Assembly: GCF_001422815.1 (NCBI RefSeq)
Contig: NZ_LMMP01000003.1
Span: 136,996 to 200,995 of the forward strand
DNA length: 64,000 bases
Direction of reading: 5' to 3'
Source of the DNA: Methylobacterium sp. Leaf91
Lineage (GTDB): Bacteria; Pseudomonadota; Alphaproteobacteria; Rhizobiales; Beijerinckiaceae
Shown one piece after another: positions 1-9,249 of the stretch. Within the stretch, counting starts at the first letter, position 1. Each line of letters begins with the position of its first letter. Below the pieces are notes generated by a model. That model was not told where the DNA came from. It did not search any database and worked only from the letters and a program-made list of their open reading frames with translations. The position numbers and the translations under genes were made by a program.

Positions 1-1
1 G

Positions 2-64
2 GCCCTGGGCTTCTCGATCTATGTCGTCCTGATGCGTAAGAGGGCCGCCGCGGCCAAGGCCTGA
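2..64 (+). CDS. C-terminal end of a membrane protein (partial)
   Basis: An open frame runs in from the left edge and stops at TGA 62-64. The 20 visible residues are a hydrophobic stretch followed by a basic Ala/Lys/Arg tail, as at the cytoplasmic end of an integral membrane protein. The next gene starts 17 bases downstream and encodes a hydantoin/Asp-Glu racemase. In proteobacteria that family often follows a nucleobase/hydantoin transporter, so a permease is a reasonable inference. The identity cannot be read from this fragment. Confidence 0.45.
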   Translation, partial: ALGFSIYVVLMRKRAAAAKA

Positions 65-81
65 CCGGAGACCGATTCCCT

Positions 82-810
82 TTGCGCATCCTGCTGATCA
101 ACCCCAACACGACCGAATCCGTCACCGACCTGGTCGCCGCGCATGCGCGGCGAGTGGCGGGCGACGCCGTCGAGATCGTGGCGGTCACCGGGCGCTTCGG
201 TGCCCGCTACATCACCAGCCGGGCCGCGTCGGCGATCGCGGCCCATGCCGCCCTCGACGCGCTGGCCGAGCACGCCGAGGGTTGCGACGCGGTCTACCTC
301 GCCTGTTTCGGAGATCCGGGACTCGGAGGCCTGCGCGAGATATCCCCGCTGCCGGTGGTCGGCATGGCCGAGGCCTCGTGCCTCGCCGCCACGGCACGGG
401 GAGGGCGCTTCGCCATCGTCACCGGGGGCGCCCTGTGGGGACCGATGCTGGAGGAGTTCGTGGCGGGGATCGGCCTCTCCGACAAACTCGCCGCCATCCG
501 CACCATCGCCCCCACGGGAGACCGCATCGCACGGGACCCCGAGGCGGCCCTGGCGGATCTGGCCGCCGCCTGCACCACCTGCGCCATCCGCGACGGGGCG
601 GATGTGGTGATCCTCGGCGGAGCGGCGCTTGCCGGCCTCGCCGAACGCATCCAGCCGCATGTGCCGGTGCCCGTCCTATGCTCGGTGGAAGTAGGGACCC
701 GTGCGGTCCTCGCCGCCGCGATCTGCGGCTTGCCGCCGGGCCAGCCGGCGCCGTCCATCGAGAGCATCGGCCTGTCGCCGGCCCTGGCCGAGCGGCTGGC
801 ACAGGAGTGA
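82..810 (+). CDS. Aspartate/glutamate/hydantoin racemase family protein
   Basis: The 242-residue protein begins with the beta-strand and loop INPNTTESVT typical of the Asp/Glu/hydantoin racemase superfamily. The two catalytic cysteines expected for a two-base, cofactor-independent racemase are in place: one near residue 74 (VYLACFGDPGL) and one near 202 (PVLCSVEVG). Length fits the hydantoin racemase branch (about 230-250 aa). The chosen start is TTG at 82, because the family N-terminus begins directly there and no ATG or GTG fits better. It sits just after a membrane-protein end, suggesting a small operon for uptake and racemisation of a hydantoin or amino acid. The substrate cannot be fixed from sequence. 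Confidence 0.85.
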   Translation: MRILLINPNTTESVTDLVAAHARRVAGDAVEIVAVTGRFGARYITSRAASAIAAHAALDALAEHAEGCDAVYLACFGDPGLGGLREISPLPVVGMAEASCLAATARGGRFAIVTGGALWGPMLEEFVAGIGLSDKLAAIRTIAPTGDRIARDPEAALADLAAACTTCAIRDGADVVILGGAALAGLAERIQPHVPVPVLCSVEVGTRAVLAAAICGLPPGQPAPSIESIGLSPALAERLAQE

Positions 811-909
811 CAGAGCTCCGCACCCGCTGATTCCACGTGCCTGACGGCACTTGCGGACAGGCGCAGGATCAGCTTACTTTGCGATACAAAGTTGATCCGG
901 GAGCATCGG

Positions 910-1521
910 ATGTCCGATCTCGATAGAGCCCTCGCCGATATCGTGGCGATCCGCACGCAACTCGCCCGCGGCGACGCCTTCTGCGGGTTCGGACCCTCCG
1001 CCATCGCGGCCACGGGCGTCCTCGCCCTCGGCACCACCCTGGCGCAGCATGTCTGGCTCGACGACCCGACCGAACAGCCGCTACTGTTCCTAGGCGGCTG
1101 GATCGTCACCGCCCTGGCCTCCGCCGGCCTGATCGGCGCCGAGATGCGAGCCCGTTCGCGTCGCGACCATGCGGGGCTCACCGACACGGCGATCGTGAAC
1201 GCGGTGGAGCAGTTCCTGCCCGCCGGCGCGGCGGGCGCCTGCCTCGCCCTGGTCCTGGTACAGGTTTCGCCGGAATCCCTGTGGATGCTGCCGGGGCTGT
1301 GGCAGATGCTGGTGAGCCTCGGGCTCTTCGCCTCGGTGCGGTCCCTGCCGAAAGGCGTCGCGCTGCCCGGCGCCTGGTACATGGTGGCGGGCCTCGCCGT
1401 GCTCATGCTGGCGAGCGCCGACCACATCCTCTCGCCCTGGACCATGGGACTGCCCTTCGCCGTCGGCCAGTTTCTGATGGCCATGATCCTCTACCGTGCC
1501 CGGGAGGACAGTGATGCGTGA
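910..1521 (+). CDS. Multi-pass membrane protein of unknown function
   Basis: A 203-residue protein with about six hydrophobic segments (roughly residues 28-47, 57-77, 97-117, 125-142, 152-168, 178-194) separated by short polar loops. A longer frame opens at TTG 892, but ATG 910 is preferred because GGGAG lies about seven bases upstream. The stop overlaps the start of the next gene, a winged-helix regulator, so the two are probably translationally coupled. I recognise no enzymatic motif. The pairing suggests a membrane sensor or effector whose level is set by the downstream regulator, but that is inference. Confidence 0.8.
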   Translation: MSDLDRALADIVAIRTQLARGDAFCGFGPSAIAATGVLALGTTLAQHVWLDDPTEQPLLFLGGWIVTALASAGLIGAEMRARSRRDHAGLTDTAIVNAVEQFLPAGAAGACLALVLVQVSPESLWMLPGLWQMLVSLGLFASVRSLPKGVALPGAWYMVAGLAVLMLASADHILSPWTMGLPFAVGQFLMAMILYRAREDSDA

Positions 1522-1894
1522 TGCTCCCTTCGCGTATGACGGCCTCGACCGGGTCATTCACGAGAAGGCCCGGCTCGGCCTCCTCACCTCGCTGATGGCG
1601 GCTCCGAAGGGGCTGGCCTTCGGCGACCTTAAGCAACTCTGCGGCCTCACGGACGGTAATCTCAACCGTCACCTCCAAGTGTTGCAGGAGGCCGGCTTCG
1701 TCGAGATCAGGAAAGGGCAGGGCAAGAGCCATGGTGGCACCCGCCCGCTGACGACCTGCCATCTGACGCCGACCGGCCGGACTCGCTTCCTCGATTACCT
1801 CGCCGTCCTCGAACAGGTGGTGCGGGACGCCGCCAAGGCCGCCGAGATGGCGGCCGAGAGCGCGGGCCTCCCCCTCGTCGCGCGTCCGGCCTGA
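1514..1894 (+). CDS. Winged-helix transcriptional regulator (MarR/ArsR-like)
   Basis: A 126-residue protein. Its first 85 residues form a winged helix: a helix with [14 protein letters not shown], a recognition helix ([19 protein letters not shown]), then a wing of basic and glycine residues. This matches the short winged-helix DNA-binding family seen beside small membrane proteins. The start is ATG 1514 (GTG 1511 is the in-frame alternative), with GGGAGG a few bases upstream and an 8-base overlap with the upstream membrane gene. An isoprenyl transferase gene follows after 38 bases, so the three genes probably form one operon. The regulated promoter is unknown. Confidence 0.85.
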   Translation: MRDAPFAYDGLDRVIHEKARLGLLTSLMAAPKGLAFGDLKQLCGLTDGNLNRHLQVLQEAGFVEIRKGQGKSHGGTRPLTTCHLTPTGRTRFLDYLAVLEQVVRDAAKAAEMAAESAGLPLVARPA

Positions 1895-1932
1895 CGCCTG
1901 GACTCCGTCTTTTTTTGCCAAGGAACTCTGCG

Positions 1933-2643
1933 ATGCAAAGCGAACAGACGCCCGGACTGCATGTGGGCATCATCATGGATGGCAACGGACGCTGGGCCTC
2001 GGGGCGCGGACTGCCCCGCGCGCTCGGTCACAAGGAAGGCGTCGAGGCGATCCGCCGGGTCGTGGAGGCGGCGCCGAAACAAGCCATCGGCACCCTCACC
2101 CTTTATGCCTTCTCTTGCGACAACTGGAGACGTCCGGAGGCGGAGGTCTCCGCCCTGATGGGGCTGCTCCGGCTCTACCTGCGCAACGAGATCGCCCGTT
2201 TGGTCGAAAGCGGCGTACGTCTCAGCGTGATCGGCCGGCGCGACCGCTTGCCCGAGGGACTCGCCGCCGCCATCGGCCGAGCCGAGGCCGTAACACTCGA
2301 GGGGAAAGCCCTGCATCTGCGGATCGCCGTCGATTACTCCGCCCGCGATGCCATTCTCGCCGCCGCGCTCGCCAGCGCCAGCAATCCCGGGATGACCCGC
2401 ACCACCTTCTCGACCCTGGTGACGGGCGATGCCTGTGTCCCCGAGGTCGATCTCGTGATCCGCACCAGCGGCGAGCAGCGGCTTTCCGATTTCCTGCTCT
2501 GGGAGAGCGCCTACGCCGAACTTCACTTCACCCGCCGCCATTGGCCTGATTTCGATGCCGGAGACCTCGAAGACGCTCTCGCCGCCTACCGCAATCGCGA
2601 CCGCCGCTTCGGAGGGCTGGCTACCGGGTCCGTGGCGGCCTGA
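1933..2643 (+). CDS. uppS: Isoprenyl transferase (undecaprenyl diphosphate synthase family)
   Basis: The cis-prenyltransferase signature is complete: the diphosphate-binding segment [10 protein letters not shown] with RALGH following (residues about 13-36), the aromatic [11 protein letters not shown] block near 60-70, and the C-terminal [15 protein letters not shown] motif that binds Mg and isopentenyl diphosphate. The family makes C55 or shorter polyprenyl diphosphates for cell-wall carrier lipid. ATG 1933 is preferred over the upstream TTG because AAGGAA lies about nine bases before it. The gene is not in the usual frr-uppS-cdsA-dxr-bamA setting but follows a membrane protein and a regulator. 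It may therefore be a second, accessory prenyltransferase rather than the housekeeping enzyme. Confidence 0.85.
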   Translation: MQSEQTPGLHVGIIMDGNGRWASGRGLPRALGHKEGVEAIRRVVEAAPKQAIGTLTLYAFSCDNWRRPEAEVSALMGLLRLYLRNEIARLVESGVRLSVIGRRDRLPEGLAAAIGRAEAVTLEGKALHLRIAVDYSARDAILAAALASASNPGMTRTTFSTLVTGDACVPEVDLVIRTSGEQRLSDFLLWESAYAELHFTRRHWPDFDAGDLEDALAAYRNRDRRFGGLATGSVAA

Positions 2644-2815
2644 AAAGCTGAGCCGACGATTGGCGAGGCAGGAGGCTGAACGGTCGGGTCAAAGACTACC
2701 CTCTCACCCTTCGGCAGGCTGTTTTCCTTGCGATATGATGGTTCGGTCGGCTTGAGCCAGGCATAGCTTCGTCGGCGAGCAGACGGCTCCCTCGACCTTT
2801 AGGGCTGCGCTGCCC

Positions 2816-3013
2816 TCAGACGAAAAAGAGGAAGGCTCCGAAGCTCGCTAGGAAGCCCGCAAGAGACACCGCCGAGAGAGCAAGAAATTTGGAGGATGCC
2901 GTCGATCCATCGTCGGCTCCGTCCTCGATGGGCGAGAAGGCACGACCCGCAGCCTGCGACGCGCGGATGAGATCGTCGTGGCGCACCATTCTCAAGGCTG
3001 CAGACGGCGCCAT
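2816..3013 (-). CDS. Small protein with one C-terminal membrane helix
   Basis: A 65-residue minus-strand frame. About 40 polar residues are followed by a hydrophobic C-terminal helix (FLALSAVSLAGFLASFGAFL), giving a tail-anchored topology. The start is ATG 3013, with GGGAG six bases upstream; the longer frame to 3055 has no ribosome-binding site. It stands alone between convergent and divergent host genes. I do not recognise a family. The good ribosome-binding site and clean hydrophobic tail support a real gene, but there is no functional clue. Confidence 0.5.
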   Translation of the reverse strand: MAPSAALRMVRHDDLIRASQAAGRAFSPIEDGADDGSTASSKFLALSAVSLAGFLASFGAFLFFV

Positions 3014-3149
3014 GTCGCTCTCCCACCGATCGGTTCTATGTGCGGAAACGCACAAACCAGAGATTGGTTCCCGACCCGACCCGACCCGTCATCGCCCCGC
3101 CATGTCCGGCTCCTAGGATCTGCCACCTAGTCACAGGACGAGTTCCACC

Positions 3150-5138
3150 ATGACCGAGCCGCTGCGCACCCGCTCGCAGGCCGCCGAAGACGGCGAGGAT
3201 GGAGGCACGAATACGAGCGGCAACGCCACGTTCGGCGATGTGGTCGCCGCGCGGTTCGACCGGCGCGATCTGCTGCGCGGTCTCCTCGGGGTCGGCGCCA
3301 TCGCGGCGGTGGTGACGCCCCGCGCGCTCGCGGCCGCTCCGGCTGCGGCGGCGCAGGGACGGGCGACGCCGTTCCCGTTCAAGGAGATCGAAGCGGGTTC
3401 GGACACCCACCATCACGTGGCCGAGGGGCACGATGCCGACATCCTGATCCGCTGGGGCGATCCAGTCCTGCCTGGCGCGCCTGCTTTCGATCCGCGGAAC
3501 CAGTCGGCGGAGGCCCAGGCCCGGCAATTCGGCTACAATAACGACTTCGTCGGTTATTTCCCGATGCCCGGCGCCGCCGATCCGGCGGCGCACGGACTTC
3601 TCGTGGTCAATCACGAATACACCAACGAGGAGCTGATGTTCCCCGGCCTCGGCCGCCAGGATATCAAGACCGTCGCGTTCAAGGGCATGAACCGCGAGCT
3701 CGTCGATATCGAGATGGCCGCCCATGGCGGATCGGTGATCGAGGTGAAGCGAACGGACGGCAAATGGGCCGTGGTGCCGAACTCGCCTCACGCCCGGCGC
3801 ATCACCGCGGAGACGGTGATGACTTTGTCCGGTCCCGCCGCAGGCTCCGACCGGCTGAAGACGACGGCCGATCCTGTGGGCCGTACGGTGAAGGGCATGA
3901 TCAACAACTGCGCCGGCGGAACCACCCCCTGGGGGACGTGGCTCACCTGCGAGGAGAACATCAACTACTACTTCCGAGGCACACTCGCCGAGGGCTCGGG
4001 GGAGGCGGCCAATCACAAGCGCCTCGGCCTACCGGGCAATGCCTATGCCTGGGGCCGCTTCCACGAGCGGTTCGACCTGTCCAAAGAGCCGAACGAGCCG
4101 AACCGCTTCGGCTGGGTCGTGGAGATCGACCCGTTCGATCCCGCCTCCGTCCCGACGAAGCGCACCGCCATGGGCCGGTTCAAGCACGAAGGCGCCGCCG
4201 GCATCGTCTCGAAGAGCGGCCGCTACGTGGTCTACCAGGGCGACGACGAGCGTTTCGACTACGTCTACAAGTTCGTGACGGACGCGGCCGTAAATCTCGC
4301 CGACCGGCAGGCCAACCGCGATATCCTGGATTCCGGCACGCTCCACGTCGCCCGGTTCGATGCCGACGGACGCGGCGCCTGGATGCCGCTGGTCTTCGGA
4401 CAAGGCCCCCTAACGACGGAGAACGGGTTCCGCTCCCAGGCCGACGTGGTCATCGAGGCACGGCGTGCCGCCGACCTCCTCGGCGCCACCAAGATGGATC
4501 GCCCGGAAGACGTCGAGGCCAATCCGAAGACCGGCAAGGTCTATGTCATGCTCACCAACAACGTGAAACGCAAACCCGACGAGGTGAACGCCGCCAATCC
4601 GAGGCCCGACAACCGCTTCGGCCACATCGTGGAACTGACTCCCGACGAGGGCGACCATGCGGCACCGGGCTTCGCCTGGGAGATCCTCGTCAAATGCGGC
4701 GATCCCTCCATCGCTACGGTCGGCGCCACCTTCTCCTCCGCGACGACGAAGGACGGCTGGTTCGGCATGCCGGACAATTGCTCGGTCGACGGACAGGGTC
4801 GGCTCTGGGTCGCCACCGACGGGAACTCGCCATCGAAGACGGGCCGGAACGACGGAATCTGGGCCATGGAGACGGACGGGCAGGGACGGGGAACCGGCAA
4901 GCACTTCTTCCGGGTGCCCAACGGCGCGGAGATGTGCGGCCCCTACTTCACACCGGACGACACCACGTTCTTCGTCGCCGTCCAGCATCCCGGCGAGGCC
5001 GACGAGGAGGATCCGAAGGCCGCCCCCGCCACGTTCGAGGCACCTTCGACCCGGTGGCCGGATTTCGACGATGCGATGCCGCCCCGCCCGGCCATCGTCG
5101 CCATCACGAAGCGCGGGGGCGGCCGGGTCGGAAGCTGA
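3150..5138 (+). CDS. PhoX family phosphatase (Tat-exported, DUF839)
   Basis: A 662-residue protein with a twin-arginine signal around residues 35-68 (FDRRDLLRG, then a hydrophobic run ending before AAPAAAAQG). The mature part shows PhoX/DUF839 features: the VVNHEYTNEE segment, the NNCAGGTTPWGTWLTCEEN block around 250-270, GAAGIV, the VYQGDDERFDYVYKF strand, and NPKTGKVYV. The family is a calcium- and iron-dependent six-bladed propeller that releases phosphate from organic esters outside the inner membrane. ATG 3150 is the only start that keeps the Tat leader. Phosphate control is likely, but I see no clear Pho box upstream. It is a single-gene unit. Confidence 0.9.
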   Translation: MTEPLRTRSQAAEDGEDGGTNTSGNATFGDVVAARFDRRDLLRGLLGVGAIAAVVTPRALAAAPAAAAQGRATPFPFKEIEAGSDTHHHVAEGHDADILIRWGDPVLPGAPAFDPRNQSAEAQARQFGYNNDFVGYFPMPGAADPAAHGLLVVNHEYTNEELMFPGLGRQDIKTVAFKGMNRELVDIEMAAHGGSVIEVKRTDGKWAVVPNSPHARRITAETVMTLSGPAAGSDRLKTTADPVGRTVKGMINNCAGGTTPWGTWLTCEENINYYFRGTLAEGSGEAANHKRLGLPGNAYAWGRFHERFDLSKEPNEPNRFGWVVEIDPFDPASVPTKRTAMGRFKHEGAAGIVSKSGRYVVYQGDDERFDYVYKFVTDAAVNLADRQANRDILDSGTLHVARFDADGRGAWMPLVFGQGPLTTENGFRSQADVVIEARRAADLLGATKMDRPEDVEANPKTGKVYVMLTNNVKRKPDEVNAANPRPDNRFGHIVELTPDEGDHAAPGFAWEILVKCGDPSIATVGATFSSATTKDGWFGMPDNCSVDGQGRLWVATDGNSPSKTGRNDGIWAMETDGQGRGTGKHFFRVPNGAEMCGPYFTPDDTTFFVAVQHPGEADEEDPKAAPATFEAPSTRWPDFDDAMPPRPAIVAITKRGGGRVGS

Positions 5139-5436
5139 CCGCTCGATCTTTCCAGCTGGACACTGGATCCCCCTCCGTCGCCGCTGAATGGCGGCCCTGT
5201 CGAACCGGCGTCGTGGAACTTGCCCCCATTGCGCCGCAACTCCTTCAGAGTGCCAGCAGGGGTACGGATAACGACCCGGGAAAGGGCAGGGCGCAGCGAC
5301 CGCGCCGGTCCCTCCGAAATCCCGACGACACAGCGTTAAGGGAATCGGCGCAAGCTGTGCAGGAACACGGGGAGAGACCTCCCGCGCCCTCATGGCGGCG
5401 CTTCACGTTTCCGTTTCGTTCCTGTATGGTTGGCAC

Positions 5437-7527
5437 ATGACTCAGCGCGAGACCTCACGCCAGGCCGTTGCGGCCCCCGCCGTCGGCCGGCCGAGCGATC
5501 TGTTCGCAGGCGGCCAGGCGCCGGTTCGCGGTGCCAAGGCTTCCTCGGCCGCCCGGGCGCCCCTCGACAAGGCGCCCATCGAAACAGCCGAGGCCGGCTA
5601 CGACGCCTCGTCGATCGAAGTGCTGGAGGGGCTGGAGCCCGTCCGGCGCCGGCCGGGCATGTATATCGGCGGCACCGACGAACGCGCCCTGCACCATCTC
5701 TTCGCCGAGGTGATCGACAATTCCATGGACGAGGCTGTGGCCGGCCATGCCAGCTACATCGAGGTGGAACTGGAGGCGACGGGCCACCTCGTCATCACCG
5801 ATAATGGACGCGGTATCCCGGTGGACCCGCATCCGAAATTCCCCGGCAAATCCGCCCTCGAAGTGATCATGACGACGCTGCACGCCGGCGGAAAATTCGA
5901 CTCGAAGGTCTACGAGACCTCGGGCGGCCTTCATGGCGTCGGCATCTCCGTGGTCAATGCCCTCTCGGACAGCCTCGAAGTCGAGGTCGCCCGCAGCCAG
6001 ACCCTGTACCGCCAGACATTCTCGCGCGGCCACGTGCAGGGGCCTCTGGTGGAGGTCGGCCGGGTGCAGAACCGTCGCGGCACCCGGGTGCGCTTCCATC
6101 CCGATGCCGAGATCTTCGGAGCTCTGAAATTCGATCCGCGCCGGCTGTTCAAGATGGCCCGGTCAAAGGCCTACCTGTTCGGCGGCGTCGAAATCCGCTG
6201 GCGTTGCGCGCCGTCCCTGATCGAGGGGATGGACGACGTCCCGGCAGAGACCGTGCACCGCTTCCCCGGCGGCCTGCGCGATTATCTCGCCCGCGATCTC
6301 GAGGGCAAGGAACTCGTCACCGATGCGGTTTTCGCCGGCAAGATGACGAAGCCCGGTGGCCATGGCTCCCTCGAATGGGCCGTCGCCTGGATGGTGGTGG
6401 AGGACGGGGTCTCGCACTCCTATTGCAACACCATCCCCACCGCCGAGGGTGGCACGCATGAAAGCGGCCTGCGCGTCGCCCTGCTGCGGGCGCTGCGCGA
6501 ACATGCCGAACGCGTCGGCCAGGCTAAGCGCATGACCTCCGTCACAACGGATGACGTCATGGCGACCTGCGCCTCGATGCTCTCCGTCTTCATCCGCGAG
6601 CCGGAATTCCAGGGCCAGACCAAGGACAAGCTCGCCACAGTGGAAGCCTCGAGGATTGTCGAGACGGCGATCCGCGACGCGTTCGACCATTGGCTCGCCG
6701 CCTCCCCGGCCCAGGCCAACAAACTTCTCGACTGGGTGATCGACCGGGCCGAGGAGCGCCTGCGCCGACGCCAGGAGAAAGAGGTCGCGCGCAAATCCGC
6801 GACCCGCAAGCTACGTCTGCCGGGCAAGCTCGCCGATTGCTCGAAGGCCGGTACGGCCGGCTCGGAAATCTTCATCGTCGAGGGTGATTCCGCCGGTGGC
6901 TCGGCCAAGCAGGCGCGCGACCGCGCCAGCCAGGCGATCCTGCCCCTGCGCGGCAAGATCCTCAACGTGGCCTCGGCCAGTCGCGACAAGATGGGCGCCA
7001 ACCAGCTCATCTCCGACCTGACCCAGGCGCTCGGTTGCGGCACAGGCAACAGTTACAAGGGCGAGGATCTTCGCTACGAGAAGGTCATCATCATGACCGA
7101 CGCCGATGTCGACGGCGCCCATATCGCATCCCTGCTGATCACCTTCTTCTATCGCCAGATGCCCAAGCTCATCGACAAGGGCCATCTCTACCTCGCGATC
7201 CCGCCGCTCTACCGCCTCCAGCACGGCGCGAAGACGGCCTATGCCCGTGACGATGCCGATAAGGAGCGGGTCATCAAGACCACGTTCAAGGGTGCCAAGG
7301 TCGAGATCAGCCGCTTCAAGGGGCTCGGCGAGATGATGCCGGCGCAGTTGAAGGAGACGACCATGGACCCGAAGAAGCGCACCCTTCTGCGCGTCGCGGT
7401 CCTCGACGAGGCGCGCGTCTCCACGGGCGACGCCGTGGAGCGGCTGATGGGCAACAAGCCCGAAGCCCGCTTCGCCTTCATCTCCGAACGCGCCGCCTTC
7501 GCCGACGAGGCCGTGCTCGACATCTGA
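5437..7527 (+). CDS. parE: DNA topoisomerase IV subunit B
   Basis: About 696 residues with the GHKL ATPase motifs in order (IDNSMDEAVAGH, DNGRGIPVD, a KFD segment, GGLHGVG), then the transducer domain. The TOPRIM domain follows with EGDSAGG and the TDADVDGAH metal motif, ending in the C-terminal GLGEM block. Length and the ParE-type sequence LRGKILNV favour topoisomerase IV over GyrB; TopoIV decatenates replicated chromosomes together with ParC. The frame opens at 5392, but ATG 5437 gives the usual basic, low-complexity N-terminus. ParC is not in the window. A strong terminator follows at 7628. Confidence 0.95.
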   Translation: MTQRETSRQAVAAPAVGRPSDLFAGGQAPVRGAKASSAARAPLDKAPIETAEAGYDASSIEVLEGLEPVRRRPGMYIGGTDERALHHLFAEVIDNSMDEAVAGHASYIEVELEATGHLVITDNGRGIPVDPHPKFPGKSALEVIMTTLHAGGKFDSKVYETSGGLHGVGISVVNALSDSLEVEVARSQTLYRQTFSRGHVQGPLVEVGRVQNRRGTRVRFHPDAEIFGALKFDPRRLFKMARSKAYLFGGVEIRWRCAPSLIEGMDDVPAETVHRFPGGLRDYLARDLEGKELVTDAVFAGKMTKPGGHGSLEWAVAWMVVEDGVSHSYCNTIPTAEGGTHESGLRVALLRALREHAERVGQAKRMTSVTTDDVMATCASMLSVFIREPEFQGQTKDKLATVEASRIVETAIRDAFDHWLAASPAQANKLLDWVIDRAEERLRRRQEKEVARKSATRKLRLPGKLADCSKAGTAGSEIFIVEGDSAGGSAKQARDRASQAILPLRGKILNVASASRDKMGANQLISDLTQALGCGTGNSYKGEDLRYEKVIIMTDADVDGAHIASLLITFFYRQMPKLIDKGHLYLAIPPLYRLQHGAKTAYARDDADKERVIKTTFKGAKVEISRFKGLGEMMPAQLKETTMDPKKRTLLRVAVLDEARVSTGDAVERLMGNKPEARFAFISERAAFADEAVLDI

Positions 7528-7627
7528 TGCCGAGTGCGGGTTGAGGCGGGCTGATCGAGGTCTGGCATGAGACAGGGGAAACACCGCTTCCCCGTCACTG
7601 TGCGACGAACCCATACCAACGCAAAAA

Positions 7628-7651
7628 ACCCGGCCGCGAGGCCGGGTTTTT
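7628..7651. terminator. Rho-independent terminator between parE and the porin gene
   Basis: An 8-bp GC-rich stem (ACCCGGCC and GGCCGGGT, loop GCGA) is flanked by six A on the left and five T on the right. It can therefore end transcription from both the plus-strand parE and the minus-strand side. Confidence 0.85.
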
Positions 7652-7713
7652 CGTTTGGACGATCCTGAGCCGCGCAGCCCTCGAGAAGGACTGCGCGGAG
7701 ATTATGGACGATC

Positions 7714-8544
7714 CTAGTAGGTGCCGAACTTGTAGTTCAGGCCGGCGCGGACGACGGCGAACTCGTCGTCGCGACGACCGCTGCTGATCGACTGCACGAC
7801 AGCGTTGTTGGCAGCGGTGTTGATGATGAAGGCGCCCTGGTTGCGGGTGCCGCGATCGAGGTTCACGTACAGGCCTTCGACCTTCAGCGTCACAGCAGAA
7901 GCGCGGAAGAAGTTGAAGAACGAGTCGGTGGGGAGAGCGTATTCGATACCACCGCCGACGGCGTAGCCGGTGCGGAAGTCGTCGTTGCCCTGGAAGCCGC
8001 CGAAGCTACGGTCGGTGCTGCCAGCGCCGTAAGCGAAGCCGCCGGTGCCGTACACGAGGGTGCGGTCGAAAGCGTAGCCGAGGCGACCGCGGACGGTACC
8101 GAAGAAGTCGAGGCTGGAGAGGCCACGCGGGTCGTTGATGGCGAAGCCGGGAGCGGCAACGACGCCCGAGTCACGACGCTTGGCGCCGAAATCGAGGTAC
8201 TGGGCGTCGGCTTCGATACCGACGACCACGCCCGAACCCGGGGTGAACTGATAGTTGTAACCGATCTGCGCGCCGCCGGAGAAGCCGTCCTGGCTGTCCT
8301 TGCTGAACGTGGCGACCTGCGGGGTGCCAGCGGCGGTGAAGCGGCTCGCCACCGGGAAGGAGTTGGGGCCTTCCTTGCCGGCGTCGAAAGCGTAACCGGC
8401 GTTGATACCGGCGTAGAAGCCCGTCCACGTGAAGACCGGGACCGGAACGAAGACCGGCGGAGCGGCGCGACGGGGAAGGTCGGCGGCCGAAGCGACAGCA
8501 GTCAGGCCGGCGAGAACGGTCGTAGCGAGAAGCAGTCTTTTCAT
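7714..8544 (-). CDS. Outer-membrane beta-barrel porin (Omp25/31-like)
   Basis: A 276-residue protein with a clear signal peptide (MKRLLLATTVLAGLTAVASA, cut before ADLPRR). The linker is followed by the alphaproteobacterial porin opening TWTGFYAGINAGYAFD. Alternating aromatic strands include GAQIGYNYQF, VVGIEADAQYLDFG and GRLGYAFDRTLVYGTGGFAYG, and the C-terminus ends in a strand (VRAGLNYKFGTY) for Bam recognition. The open frame runs to 8781, but ATG 8544 is the only start that gives a signal peptide. It is transcribed alone, with a long AT-richer leader upstream. The family is an abundant surface protein; substrate specificity cannot be assigned. Confidence 0.9.
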   Translation of the reverse strand: MKRLLLATTVLAGLTAVASAADLPRRAAPPVFVPVPVFTWTGFYAGINAGYAFDAGKEGPNSFPVASRFTAAGTPQVATFSKDSQDGFSGGAQIGYNYQFTPGSGVVVGIEADAQYLDFGAKRRDSGVVAAPGFAINDPRGLSSLDFFGTVRGRLGYAFDRTLVYGTGGFAYGAGSTDRSFGGFQGNDDFRTGYAVGGGIEYALPTDSFFNFFRASAVTLKVEGLYVNLDRGTRNQGAFIINTAANNAVVQSISSGRRDDEFAVVRAGLNYKFGTY

Positions 8545-9249
8545 TGTGTGTCTGGTCCTGATGGGCATTAAGCCTGAGCGCTTGTAGGCTTGGTCGGGCG
8601 TGAGGTCTGTCGCATTCCTGCAACAACATCCATCGAATACAGCAGCAGCCGTCAACGAAGGGTAAAGGTTAGACTCAGGTGAGGAATTGGGAATCAGCCA
8701 CGTGTTCTGGCGCACCTGAGGGTATTTCTCCTTCAGAGCGACCGATGATCCAGATCCACCGGTGCGACATCCGCTCCGCACCTTCTACAACCATTTGTTA
8801 ATCAGAATAATTCTGCATCATTCAGATCAGCAACAATGATCACTGTGATGTTCGCGAGAACGGTGTCCGGCTTTCAAGGGGACGACGCAGCTCCTGCATG
8901 GGAGCGGGGCCTGGCAAGTAAATGCAGGATTGGGTGTCGCGCAGGTCCGGCGATCTTGAGACTCGTACCGTAGAAACCGGTTTTCGGGTCGCGGCGACGC
9001 CTAGCCGGCATATCTCGAACGGAGCGATCGTACCGATCCGGCGTCTCGTCTCCGAGGAAACGAACCTTGCGAGCCATGATCTGAGCGATCCGGGCTTCCT
9101 GGCCAGCGCCGTGGCCTATGCGTCCAGAGCCCCGGAGAATGAGGGCGGGGCGATCAACGGTCGATCAGCAGGATCGCACCGGGCTAACGGATACGTGATG
9201 GCTCCGCCGACGGCGCAGAGCGCCGCCGGCAAGGGACTCGCCCGGTTTC
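8545..9249. other. Intergenic region between porin and fhc operon
   Basis: About 700 bases hold the porin promoter and leader (8545-8830). The rest has no convincing gene. A plus-strand frame at 8922-9263 (113 aa) and a minus-strand frame at 8874-9077 (67 aa) both lack a good ribosome-binding site and family features. The first overlaps the end of fhcC. I see no clear terminator for the fhc operon here. Confidence 0.5.
8803..8815. promoter_or_regulatory. 13-bp palindrome upstream of the porin gene
   Basis: CAGAATAATTCTG is a perfect palindrome in an AT-rich stretch about 260 bases before the porin start, inside the likely promoter region. Its core (AGAA, three bases, TTCT) resembles the iron-control elements bound by Irr in Rhizobiales. 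That match is by eye only. Confidence 0.3.

Noticed and set aside
3764..5440. 558-codon plus-strand frame overlapping the PhoX gene
   Set aside because: Arg/Pro-rich low-complexity translation in the alternative frame, typical of high-GC shadow frames; the PhoX frame has Tat and domain motifs.
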